Of a stretch of DNA of 33,770 nucleotides, positions 11,929 through 21,183 are shown piece by piece. The translations under genes were made by a program, and so were the position numbers. Origin of the DNA: Lichtheimia corymbifera B2541 (Eukaryota; Mucoromycota; Mucoromycetes; Mucorales; Lichtheimiaceae); assembly GCA_000697475.1 (NCBI GenBank), contig JNEU01000963.1, positions 1 through 33,770 of the forward strand. The letters are read 5' to 3'. Numbering within the stretch: the first letter of the stretch is position 1; each line of letters opens with the position of its first letter. The notes beneath the pieces are model-generated. The model saw only the letters and a program-made list of their open reading frames with translations. It made no database searches and was not told the DNA's origin.

Positions 11929-12782
11929 GAGTGTGGTGATTGTTGAATGTTGTCTAAGAGGAGAGTAAGAAGGAAGGATGATAGAAGGATGACAATATAT
12001 ATATGAGATTGATCTGCCAAAAGTACGGGTCGGAACTTTTTATGTGCTAATGATGTTGCTACAAAGTACGAAACCCATTGTTCCACCTTGTGCGTGTAAT
12101 GTGTGTGTGTGTGTGTGCGTGTGTGTCTCTTGTTAATCTCCGCTTACTACTTCGGCTCCAAAAACATCCAACTTTTCCTTGGCCTTGATAACAACCAAGA
12201 TATCCAATCCAACGGTATGCACATGTAACACCAACCCCCCAATCTCTCTCACCGTTGCTGACTCATTCTCGACATGGGCATTATTGCTGCAACATGGACA
12301 CAAACAAAATGCACACGCACATGGGGTCCCATTTGTTCATCGTCATCATCTTTCCCAAACCAAATAACCCCTTTTGTTCTTTCTGGTTGTTAATGCATCA
12401 TTGTCATCCACCCAACAAAGCAGACTAAGGAGAGTTTTTTTAATCTTCCTTCTATTTTTACAACATGTTGTCAAGGTTCTTTCGATAGAAATGATGTGTC
12501 GGATGGGGGATGATATTTTAAGGCCGGTGGGATTCCTGAGATGTAGTGTTGCTTAGAATAAACATCTGTTGCCAGTTGTGGGATGAGGCTGATCGATCCA
12601 AGAATGACAATGATAGGAATGGGCATTACTCAACTTGGATGTCGATCCGAATATTGGAGGCTGCTGCTTCCAGTATTATGCCAAGGCTTGTTTTTGGATT
12701 TGCATTCTTTGTGTGTGAACACCCGCCACCTCCCAACAGCTGAGCGGACATTGCGCCCCTTTTAAGCTTGAACCCTGCTCCT
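11929..12782. other. Divergent promoter region of cyclin and FERRY3 genes
   Basis: About 850 bp between two divergent start codons. It holds a GT-dinucleotide tract at about 12099-12126, which reads as AC on the cyclin strand about 170 bp upstream of its start. No gene is seen. Confidence 0.45.
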
Positions 12783-15598
12783 ATGCAAGCAACAAGCACA
12801 TCCAACATTACTATTCAACTCGGCAACAATGCAAAGCCCATCCACGTGCAACTCACCGAAGGACAAAACTTGAACGACTGCGTGGCACATTGCGTCAGAA
12901 AACATGGCATCCCCTCGTACTTGTCGTCCAACATCCTCTCAGTGCTCATGACAGCTACAGCAGCAGCAACGCCCGATCGAACAACCTCCAAAAAGCCAAC
13001 TGCTAGATCAGATTTCATCAGTCGATACCAGGACCATACACTCCAATACCACAACCAACCAGAACAAGTAAGCTATTAAAGATGGGAGGGATACGCATGA
13101 AACACGCGTTTTAAATGCTGTTTAAAGGATATATTTCCACGTGCCTACCATACTCTTGTACATTGTCCAATTGAAGCCTTGTACAATACGTTACTGGGCC
13201 TAGAACAAGATTATGCTATGGTGATCCAAGAAAGATATATGGCGTGCAGAAAGGAACAAGCCGAAATCGAAGAAAGGTACTTGCATTCTATCAAGTTGCC
13301 ATAGTATGTGATACTCAACTACTTGATGAATATAGACATAACCGTGAAATTGAAGCTTCTGGATCATCACAAATGAATATGACACATTTATTCGCACGTC
13401 ATGTGGAAGATATGGAGGTCTTTCAAGCAACATGGGCATCCGACATTTTGCAGACACAGCAAACTCAGCGTCAAGAATATCGCTCCTTTGTCATTGAGCT
13501 ATATCAGGAATACCAGCAAAGACTCGCTGCTCTATCGGATGAAAAGGATCTTAAGCCGGAGGACGTGCTACTCGAAGCTGAAAAGAATTTGGATGGCAAG
13601 GACATTGTCAGTGTGGCTGCTGAGCGTGTGCGTCAAACTTCAGTACGAAAGAGTGTTGACAGCCCTTTGAATGATCGATCGCCACAAGATCATCGTCGTC
13701 CTCGACAAGATTCCTCTGCCAGTGCCATGTCCCATGTATCATCTACATCCACATCAGGCAATGGCGATCATCAACAATCATCCAATTCCGATGGCAAAGA
13801 CAAGGTAACAAATCACATTTATGATACCATGAACCAAATGAACTCATAATATACACGGATTAGTTTCAAAAGATGGTTCGGGATATTGAAGAAATGGGAT
13901 TTACAAAGGACCAGGCTGAGACTGCACTTGGATTAACGAATCATATCATGGAGCATGCAGTGACATTGTTACTTGAAGATCCAGCCAAGGTCAATACAGC
14001 TATGCAACAGCAACAGCAGCAGGCCAAGAGACGTTCATCTTCACTTAGTCAACATGGAAATGGTGCAACGACGTCACCAGCCCATTCACGCACGAGTTCA
14101 TTGAACGATATAGCAGTGACAGGAAGTCGTCGCCAATCATTACAACGAGGGATGTCTCCGAATAGTAGAAACAGTAATGCAATTAACAAGGGATGGAGCC
14201 CAATTTCATTCTTACAACAACAAAAACAAGTCATGGAGAATACCAACCTAAGTTCCGTTCGTAAATTGGGTGGATGGCTCGGCAAGGCTATGGAGAATTT
14301 CATGGATAATGATGAAAGGTGAGCTTGAGGATTGAGCCAAGGAAACAAAGAACATCCACATTAACCCCATTAATAGTGATCCCCGATTTGGATCGTCGCA
14401 CACAGGGACCATTGCTAATGCACAACAACCAGTCGAATCCTTCACTATCAGTCTTGGACCTGCACAAATCAAGTCGACACACAATCTTCGTTTACTAGTT
14501 GCAGATGCTGGCTCCGACATATTCAATCCCATGCCCTATGATCCAACAAGGGAGATGGCATATAAGGCTCAGACATCCACCAATCTCTATACGAATCATC
14601 TGAGTGCCATGGTCGTACTCGTGGAGCTCAGTGAATTAAATCGCAATCGGGATCAGCAAGGGACTTCACTTGGATGGCGACAATACAGAACAGGCAAAGG
14701 CAGTAATAAGGGTATGTGTGTGTGTGTTTACTATCATCAAGCAACAAAATGAGTAATGTTGATTTCTATCGAACAAATAGCTCTCTTTGAAAGATGCCAG
14801 CACTCGACTGAATTCCACTTTCCTGACATTGAAACCCAGTTAACTGTGATTGAGCAAGACTACAACTCTCGACCTGACTCATTACAAGAAGGCAGTTTCT
14901 TTATCACGCGTCATTCAAATTTGCCATCCACTCAAGTCATTTTCCATCTGGTGGTGGATAGTGAATGTAAGTTTATTTTTATTCGCATGATGCATTTGAT
15001 ATACTAAAATAGTTCACTTTTAGCCATACCAACGACCGAGATTAGCAAGCAAAGCCCTCTCATCAAGGGATTATTGAAGATTATGCGTATTACAACGCGC
15101 TATGACATTTCCAGTTTATCGATTCCGCTGTTGCTATTGCCTGACAAGTTCCTTGAGCAACCTGAACAATACTTTTCAACGGCATTCCTTGATCAACCAC
15201 AGCACCATTTTGCATGGTTACAAAAACGAGGCGAAGTGGCTATGAAATGTGTACGCGGCTTTTTATACGAGCATTCTGGAAATAGCAGCAACAAACGAGT
15301 TCAAGAAGGCGTGGATCGGGCTGAAACGGTGTTTGGAGGCGGGTTACACAATGTGGAGTTTTTGTTGCCTGATAGCCATGCTGTTTATGGTGGACAACGC
15401 TCGGACCCGAATAGCACAGGCCACCATCATCACCACTCAACGACGACTCCTAATACGACTCCGGGTGGTAATAGTAGTACTGCTGCTGCTGCCTCATCCA
15501 CCATCAACTCGAGTCATGGTGGTTCCTCCTCATTTGATGTCGAATTCGCATTCCAGAAATTCCGGATACTACTGGTTAGCATCTTTCAAACATGTTGA
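12783..15598 (+). CDS. FERRY complex subunit 3 homologue (C12orf4/DUF2362 family) with a UBA-like segment
   Basis: Seven exons (12783-13067, 13128-13276, 13336-13804, 13864-14318, 14377-14711, 14781-14966, 15024-15598) join to 817 residues. The N-terminus (VQLTEGQNLNDCVAHCVRKH then GIPSYLSSNIL), the FPRAYHTLVHCPIEALYN helix region with ARHVEDMEVFQ..W, and the C-terminal parts (THNLRLL, LYTNHLSAMVVLV, STEFHFPDIE, GSFFITRHSNL, VIFHLVVDSE, GLLKIMRITTRYDI, KRGEVAMKCVRGF, VEFLLPD) follow human C12orf4 order. In humans this is Fy-3 of FERRY, a Rab5 effector linking mRNAs to early endosomes. Residues ~304-340 look like a UBA (EEMGFTKDQAETALGLTN...AVTLLLED). Length exceeds the human 552 residues because of Ser/Gln-rich linkers. 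The final exon could be spliced further, but it reads to a stop in the family frame. Confidence 0.85.
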
Positions 15599-15845
15599 CA
15601 TATTCCACAATAACAACATTTTCTTTGATTCAATGGGAGAGAATGTATACAATTGCATTTGTGTGTGTATCTTGTATGGGAGGATGGTGGTGGTGGTGGT
15701 GGTGGTGGTGGAAATATGGTAGATATAGAGAATATGGGAGAAGAAGAAAAACAAGGAAACAAAGGTTAGCGTGTACTATGTAGAAGTGGAGAATTGTGCA
15801 TGAGACAGAGGGGGAGGATAATTGTAAAGTGGTAAAGGTCTTCTA
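15599..15845. repeat. GGT trinucleotide microsatellite between convergent genes
   Basis: The 247-bp gap between FERRY3 and Dsk2 contains an uninterrupted run of GGT units at about 15684-15711. It lies in the 3' flank of both genes. No gene is seen. Confidence 0.7.
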
Positions 15846-17070
15846 CTACATGGTTCCACTAAAGAGCATTTCAATGGCTGCTTGAACATCACCACCAGTA
15901 GCGAGCAATGCTCGAATATTTTTGTTTGCATCCCAAAAGCCCATCTCGTTCAATTGCTGTAGTTGCACTTGGAAACGTTCCTCGGGTGGTCGATTATCAG
16001 CTGGAGCTGCTGGAGTAGCACCCATTCCTGGAAGACCGAACATGGCAGCCATACGTTGTTGAAGTTGAGGATCCATAGCGGGTGGTTGTTGTGCTCCTGT
16101 TCCTGCTCCACCAGCACCTGCAGCTGCACCCATAAAAGCAGCAAAAGGATTCATAGGAGGTTGTTGTTGTTGAGATGATGGATTATCATTGGATGTGGTG
16201 GTGGCGTTGTTGGTTGGAGATGATGGTTGTTGTTGTTGTTGCTGAGGAGAACCCATTCCCATACCCATACCACCGGCACCACCCATCCCTTGCATAGCAG
16301 AAGCCATTGTAGCCATTTGTCGAATCATATCAGGGTTGGTGAGCATTTGTCTGAATTCTGGTGATTGCATCATGTTTCGAATTTCTGGGCCCATGGAAGA
16401 TAATTGTGGACTACTGGAAATGATGGTATCGAGAACAGCAGGATTCTGAAGCACCGTTGACATGTATTGAGCGAACATTGGGTTTTGTAACATTTGATTC
16501 ATCAAGGTTGGATCTGGTGCACCAAAGCTGTTGCCCATGGCTCCTGCTCCATATCCACTACCAAACATTCCAAATGGATTGCCTCCAGCTGCTGCTGCTC
16601 CTCCTCCTGCTCCTGCTCCAGGTGATCCTCCCATTCCCATTCCTCCTGCTAATGCTGCAAATGGATTAGGTGGTTGTTGTGGTGGTGATGCCGTGTTGCT
16701 GGTGTTAGGTGCAGTGGTCGTCGTCGCATTTGCTGTGCCACTAGGAGTGGAGGATGCATTGCCGGTACCTGTTGCCCAACCATGTAAGTTACCACCTCCA
16801 TCGTTTCATACCACAAGAGTAATACTACTTACTACGTTGTCCAGAGCTCTTTACCATATGCACTGTATTGCCATCAGCAATCTTGTAATCAGCCAAAGTC
16901 TCAGGGTCTTTAAGCACGCGTCCCGAGTAGATCAAGCGTTGGTTTTCAGCGGGGACTTCAGTCTGCTCAGCAATGGCATTCTTCAGATCAAGTACAGTCT
17001 TGGTGGTCTCAATCGCAATCACGAATTTCTTGTCGCTTGACGACTTGACATTGACGTTGATGGTTGACAT
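15846..17070 (-). CDS. dsk2: Dsk2/ubiquilin-type UBL-UBA shuttle protein
   Basis: Two minus-strand exons (17070-16833 and 16768-15846) join to 386 residues. Ubiquilins carry ubiquitinated clients to the proteasome and chaperone membrane proteins in the cytosol. Residues 1-78 are a ubiquitin-like domain ([44 protein letters not shown]). The middle has STI1-type segments ([20 protein letters not shown], then [17 protein letters not shown]) separated by Gly/Met-, Gln- and Ala-rich linkers with NPFAA repeats. The last ~45 residues are a UBA ([40 protein letters not shown], described in parts). The 64-bp intron falls right after the UBL domain. The frame of the acceptor (GGCAACAG then GTACCGG) is the one that keeps the downstream frame open. 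Confidence 0.95.
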
Positions 17071-17504
17071 GGTCGTCGGTTGGGGAAAAAAGAGTGTGAA
17101 AGAAGCGTATGCAACCGAGGAAGTTCCTTTTGGGGGGTGTAACAACCAGCTGCCGCCAGAAATTGCAAATGCCACGTCAGCACTGCAACCATCACCACCA
17201 TAACAATATCCCTTTTCTGGTATTGACACGCGTTTGTCCACCCATACTCCCATTGTACTATAGATTCACGTGTACTCGTTACAAACATATGTATAGCTTT
17301 GTTATATCATTATCACCCATATACAATATACCTTACTCTCATTCAACATGGCATTCTGTGTGTGTGTGCGTGTGCGTGAAAGACAAAATAGCTGTGCCAC
17401 AATGACGTACCAATGAATCAAACTCAAACAATTGCTTTTTCCGACTCAGCGACACCAACCCAAAAGCTATAAAAAGGCGCCCATCTTGCAACTCGATGAA
17501 CAGC
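17071..17504. other. Divergent 5' region of Dsk2 and U2 snRNA
   Basis: About 430 bp shared upstream of Dsk2 (minus) and U2 (plus). It contains a GT-rich tract at about 17356-17378. No coding sequence is seen. Confidence 0.5.
17469..17476 (+). promoter_or_regulatory. TATA box of the U2 snRNA gene
   Basis: TATAAAAA begins 36 bp upstream of the predicted U2 5' end, a spacing that fits RNA polymerase II initiation. It is inferred from position only. Confidence 0.55.
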
Positions 17505-17693
17505 ATCCTCTCAGGCCTTTTGGCTAAGATCAAGTGTAGTATCTGTTCTTTATAGTTTAACAACTATAATGTGGATTCCGATCCACTCGTTGTTAATCTA
17601 ATTTTTTACGCCCGGTCCTTTTGCTCTGGCTTGCCATCAAGAGGACCACAGGTGTCCGCGGCCTGACACTGTCAGCTGTGTGACGCCGACCCC
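17505..17693 (+). ncRNA. U2: U2 spliceosomal snRNA
   Basis: The 5' part reads ATCCTCTCAGGCC, then TTTTGGCTAAGATCAAGTG, then TAGTATCTGTTCTT, near-identical to U2 of other eukaryotes. GTAGTA at 17536-17541 is the branch-site pairing sequence. Stem IIa (TATAGT 17551 with ACTATA 17563), stem IIb (GTGGAT 17571 with ATCCAC 17581, UUCCGA-type turn) and the competing stem IIc (TTAACAAC 17557 with GTTGTTAA 17589) are all perfect. The Sm site AATTTTTTA is at 17600-17608. Stem III (GGTCCTTTTG 17614 with CAAGAGGACC 17638) and stem IV (GGTGTC 17651 with GACGCC 17682, inner CTGAC/GTCAG) follow. Length is about 188 nt, like human U2 (187). The 3' end is placed just after stem IV and may be off by a few bases. 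Confidence 0.95.
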
Positions 17694-18329
17694 CGTTTCA
17701 AAAAGAAAATGATAGTTTTGCTTAAGCAGGATAATGGTCTAACATGTCGGGGTTTGGATATGTTCTTTTTCCTTCTTTCATTTTAGAGCACACAATGCTG
17801 TCAGTGTTAAAATTGTTCTCTAATTGAATGCATCAGTTTCTTGTTGACTTGATCATCATTATATAATCTCGCTTTATCATTTGTTTCAATACACACCCAT
17901 CGAGAGCACGATAGAGTAGGCAGATGTTGTCAAAAGTGACAGAAACCAAGTGTCATGCCTTGGTTACAGAAATGCTGCTCTACTTTTTAGGGCACTGAAA
18001 TATACTTGAAGCTTGTCAGGAAGGTTAGATTGCTGACTTGTCAATGATAATGCGGTCTTTTTTTATCATACAATGAACCTATCACCCTTGTTGATGTTGA
18101 ATTGCGTGGGATAATGCCAAGCATAGGTCTCTCCTTTGAATGAAGCGATGATCCTATTATCCAATCAACGAGCACAATGGACCGTGTGAGCTCGCCAATA
18201 GCACGATTGGTGCCGGTTATTTGCTGGATTTGAATTTACGTGGCATTGTGATGCATAATGAATGCTCGGCATTTATGCTTTATTCACTCATTTCTTCCCC
18301 ATTCCTTTTTCATTCTGTAATATATACAT
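17694..18329. other. Intergenic, promoter of lipase gene
   Basis: About 640 bp of A+T-rich DNA between the U2 gene and the lipase start. No open frame or RNA pattern is recognised; a TATATA run at 18319-18326 is directly upstream of the ATG. Confidence 0.4.
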
Positions 18330-19654
18330 ATGGTTTCTATTTCCTTCTCTTCCTTAGTAGATAATCTGCGGCACTCGCTTATAGGCAGGCCTTGGATGGC
18401 ATTATTGCGACCACCTAGAAAAATACAACCTACACAACAAGCAACCACTGTTCGAGTGCTTTATCCAAGGTTTTTGAAAAATCCGACAAGTGGCGTGATT
18501 CTCGATCGTTACGATACCCCACCATTACCATCTACAACCCCTTCTTCTGCCGTTACAACCCATAAACCCAATAACCCCATCGAGTGGATGCCTGTGACCC
18601 CGCATTATCGAGCACCTCGAGCACCTATTGTTCTCTGCCATGGTTTATATGGGTTTGACAAATGGGGCCCAGCGTCGTTTCCAATGCTACAAGTGAGATA
18701 CTGGGGTGGCATTGAAGAAACATTAGCCAAGTTGGGTGCCAAGGTGATTGTCACCAAAGTTCCGCGCACTGGGAGCGTGTGGGAAAGATCTCAGGAACTC
18801 CATGCCATTCTTAAAGCGGTACTTTCTGGTAGCAAAGTCAATTTTGTGGCCCATTCAATGGTAAATGTTTTATAGTTATACCTTCAACAAAATGCTCATT
18901 CATTGGTGCATGGATCTTAGGGCGGTCTTGATTGTCGGTGTCTATTGTCACATATCCATAATCGTCCTTATCACGTTCAATCGTTAACGACCATTGCAAC
19001 CCCACACAGGGGTTCCCCACTCATGGACTGGTTTCGTGACCATGTGGGTGTCGGTGTACGATTTGCAACTGCTGCTGCAGCAGCGGCGGCAGCAGCAGCT
19101 ACTGCTTCATCATCATCTACTACAACATCTAGTGAAAAGAGACGTTATGCAAACTACTTGCTTGATCCAGTGATACAAATGCTTGATACGCCTGCTTACG
19201 CCAACTTGACAACTGATTATTGCCAAAATCATTTCAACCCAAGTACCCCTGATGATCCAAAGGTCGCTTATTATTCTTATGGTGCCGATACGCATATTCC
19301 TCCATGGACATTATTGGGGTGGACCCAACAAGTGGTCGGCGAAAAGGAAGGACCCAATGATGGGATTGTTTCGGTGGCCAGTGCTAAATGGGGCACATAT
19401 ATCAAGACATTGAATGCCAATCATTGGGAGTTGAATGGTCAACGGTAAAAGAAGAATGGGGATTTATTACTCCTGATGATTATGGAGGAGATAGGTTGAT
19501 GTAAGGGGAACGATGACTGATGATGATGATGATGTTTTGAATGAATAGACCTAAATGGCGATCCTCCATCCCCTCCTTGTCTGAGAAACCGTTCTTTGAT
19601 TCCTCCGAATTCTACGTTGAGCTGGCAGACCATTTGTACCAGCAGGGACATTGA
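18330..19654 (+). CDS. Alpha/beta-hydrolase lipase (Tgl2-like)
   Basis: Three exons (18330-18860, 18921-19444, 19549-19654) join to 386 residues. The fold begins at APIVLCHGLYGFDKWG (oxyanion-loop HG) and carries the nucleophile elbow AHSMGG with Ser176. The elbow spans intron 1, which falls between the Met and the first Gly. Asp324 in GPNDGIVS and His345 in NANHWELNG complete a plausible triad. This order matches yeast Tgl2, a mitochondrial triacylglycerol lipase, and its fungal relatives. The N-terminus is basic and hydrophobic (SSLVDNLRHSLIGRPWMALL), which could be a targeting sequence. A poly-alanine/Ser-Thr insert (about residues 226-250) sits before the lid region. The elbow has Ala instead of the usual first Gly of GxSxG, as in many bacterial-type lipases. 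Confidence 0.85.
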
Positions 19655-19911
19655 CATACCTCCTCTAGATGAAAATCAGATAGAACTGACAAATGTAATA
19701 ATATACCCCCACCATCATCCATCACACATTCAACTGGATATTAAAGATGGATTACTTTTATGTACAAGCAACTGGGCTATAGGGTGTATGGAATAGTATA
19801 GCAGTTGTACGACTGGTCGCACCGTCACGAATTCCGAGTGAGGCAACTCGCGTACTTGGGTGGAACCTTTCCTTGCATCTGCCTTCGTTTCCTCACATCT
19901 CGTTCACCATC

Positions 19912-20731
19912 ATGAGCAGCTACGATGACACAACCACAACCACAACAACCAGCCCATATGCACAACAACGCCTTGTCAGTGAAACATGCGTGGATTTATT
20001 CCTGATTGAAATGGTGGATACTATATGCAGAACTACGGCAGTCGAGTCTGAGGCCGATAGCGAAGCTATGTTTTACAAGTTGGATAGTCTCGGCTATGCT
20101 GTAGGACAAAGGATGGTGGAAAGGTTGGTATAAACAAAGCAAGGAGGGATTGTGTGGTATGTTTGAGGAGGGGGTTGAAGACATTTACCTTTGTTCACAC
20201 ATACTTATTGGATACTACCAGATTCACCAAGGATCGACCGAGATTTGCCGATACGTTAGACGTTGTCAAATTCATTTGCAAAGACCTTTGGACCATCATG
20301 TTTAAGAAGCAAATCGACAATTTAAAGACGAATCATAGGGTGAGTTGAGGTGGTATGGATGTACTTGGCTGCAACTCATCAAATGATATGATGGATAGGG
20401 TGTCTATGTGCTTCAAGACAACAGTTTCCGGTGGTTTATGCGCATGTCGACAGATATCGGAGGTGCTGACTCGGCCAAAAAGGCAACACCGGTAAGACGA
20501 CATCGAGGATATGGACTAGGGCATCCAAGGCTAACGTCAAAGTAAAAAGTATATCTGGTTCCCTTGTGGTATTGTTCGCGGTGCACTAGCCAATCTAGGC
20601 GTACAAAGTGACGTTGTAGCAGAAACATCAAATCTTCCACAATGTAAGCATTAGGGGATACGAGAATGTAATGTGGGGTTATTAACGCTTCTTTCATACC
20701 AGGCACTTTTCAAATCAGGATTACAAAGTAA
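19912..20731 (+). CDS. trs33: TRAPP complex subunit Trs33/TRAPPC6
   Basis: Five exons (19912-20123, 20222-20339, 20399-20491, 20550-20643, 20703-20731) join to 181 residues. TRAPP is the Golgi tethering complex and Rab (Ypt1/Rab1) exchange factor, and Trs33 is a Bet3-fold core subunit. Recognisable parts are [81 protein letters not shown] and the closing CTFQIRIT. Length is slightly above TRAPPC6A (about 160) because of a Thr-rich N-terminal run of about 10 residues. Intron 1 uses the weak donor GTTGGT; the neighbouring GTATAA would break the frame, so GTTGGT is preferred. Confidence 0.92.
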
Positions 20732-21183
20732 AACAAAGCCTGTACCTACCTGTACTACTACTACTGGGACAACCTTGACTCTTCTTTCTGACACACTCAT
20801 ACACTCACACACACGCACACACACACACACGAGCACGCATGATCAAGCTTTATATAATGATGATTACCCGCCTGTACTTTTTCTTGTTACACGCATATTC
20901 TTTGGGAAACTAAAGTGGATGACAGCCTCAATACCATTAGAGCATCCAACATTCATCACGTGATTGACATCAACAGGAATGAGCTGTTGGAAAACTGCAA
21001 TTTTTATATGCTTTTTGGGGGGGGGACCAATGGAGGTGTATTGTTTTATTGGGTTATGGGATGATAGTCTTCGCATGATGGCAAAGTACTGCTTTGGGAG
21101 CGATCATTGGATAAACCACCATGCTGCGGATGGGCTCAAACTGGTTCCTTTCTTCTCTTTCTCCAATACGCCCTGAATTGCAT
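20732..21183. other. Intergenic: CA-repeat 3' region of Trs33, then promoter of Pol kappa
   Basis: CA dinucleotides dominate 20799-20830, in the 3' flank of Trs33. A run of nine G follows at about 21017-21025. An ATG at 21121 is in frame with the Pol kappa start but would add an unusual hydrophobic leader, so 21184 is preferred. No separate gene is seen. Confidence 0.5.

Noticed and set aside
20128..20133. GTATAA as donor of Trs33 intron 1
   Set aside because: Shifts the frame of the next exon away from the RFTKDRPRF motif.
21121..21183. Upstream in-frame ATG of Pol kappa
   Set aside because: Would add a hydrophobic 21-residue leader to a nuclear enzyme; the acidic MAEDD start is preferred.
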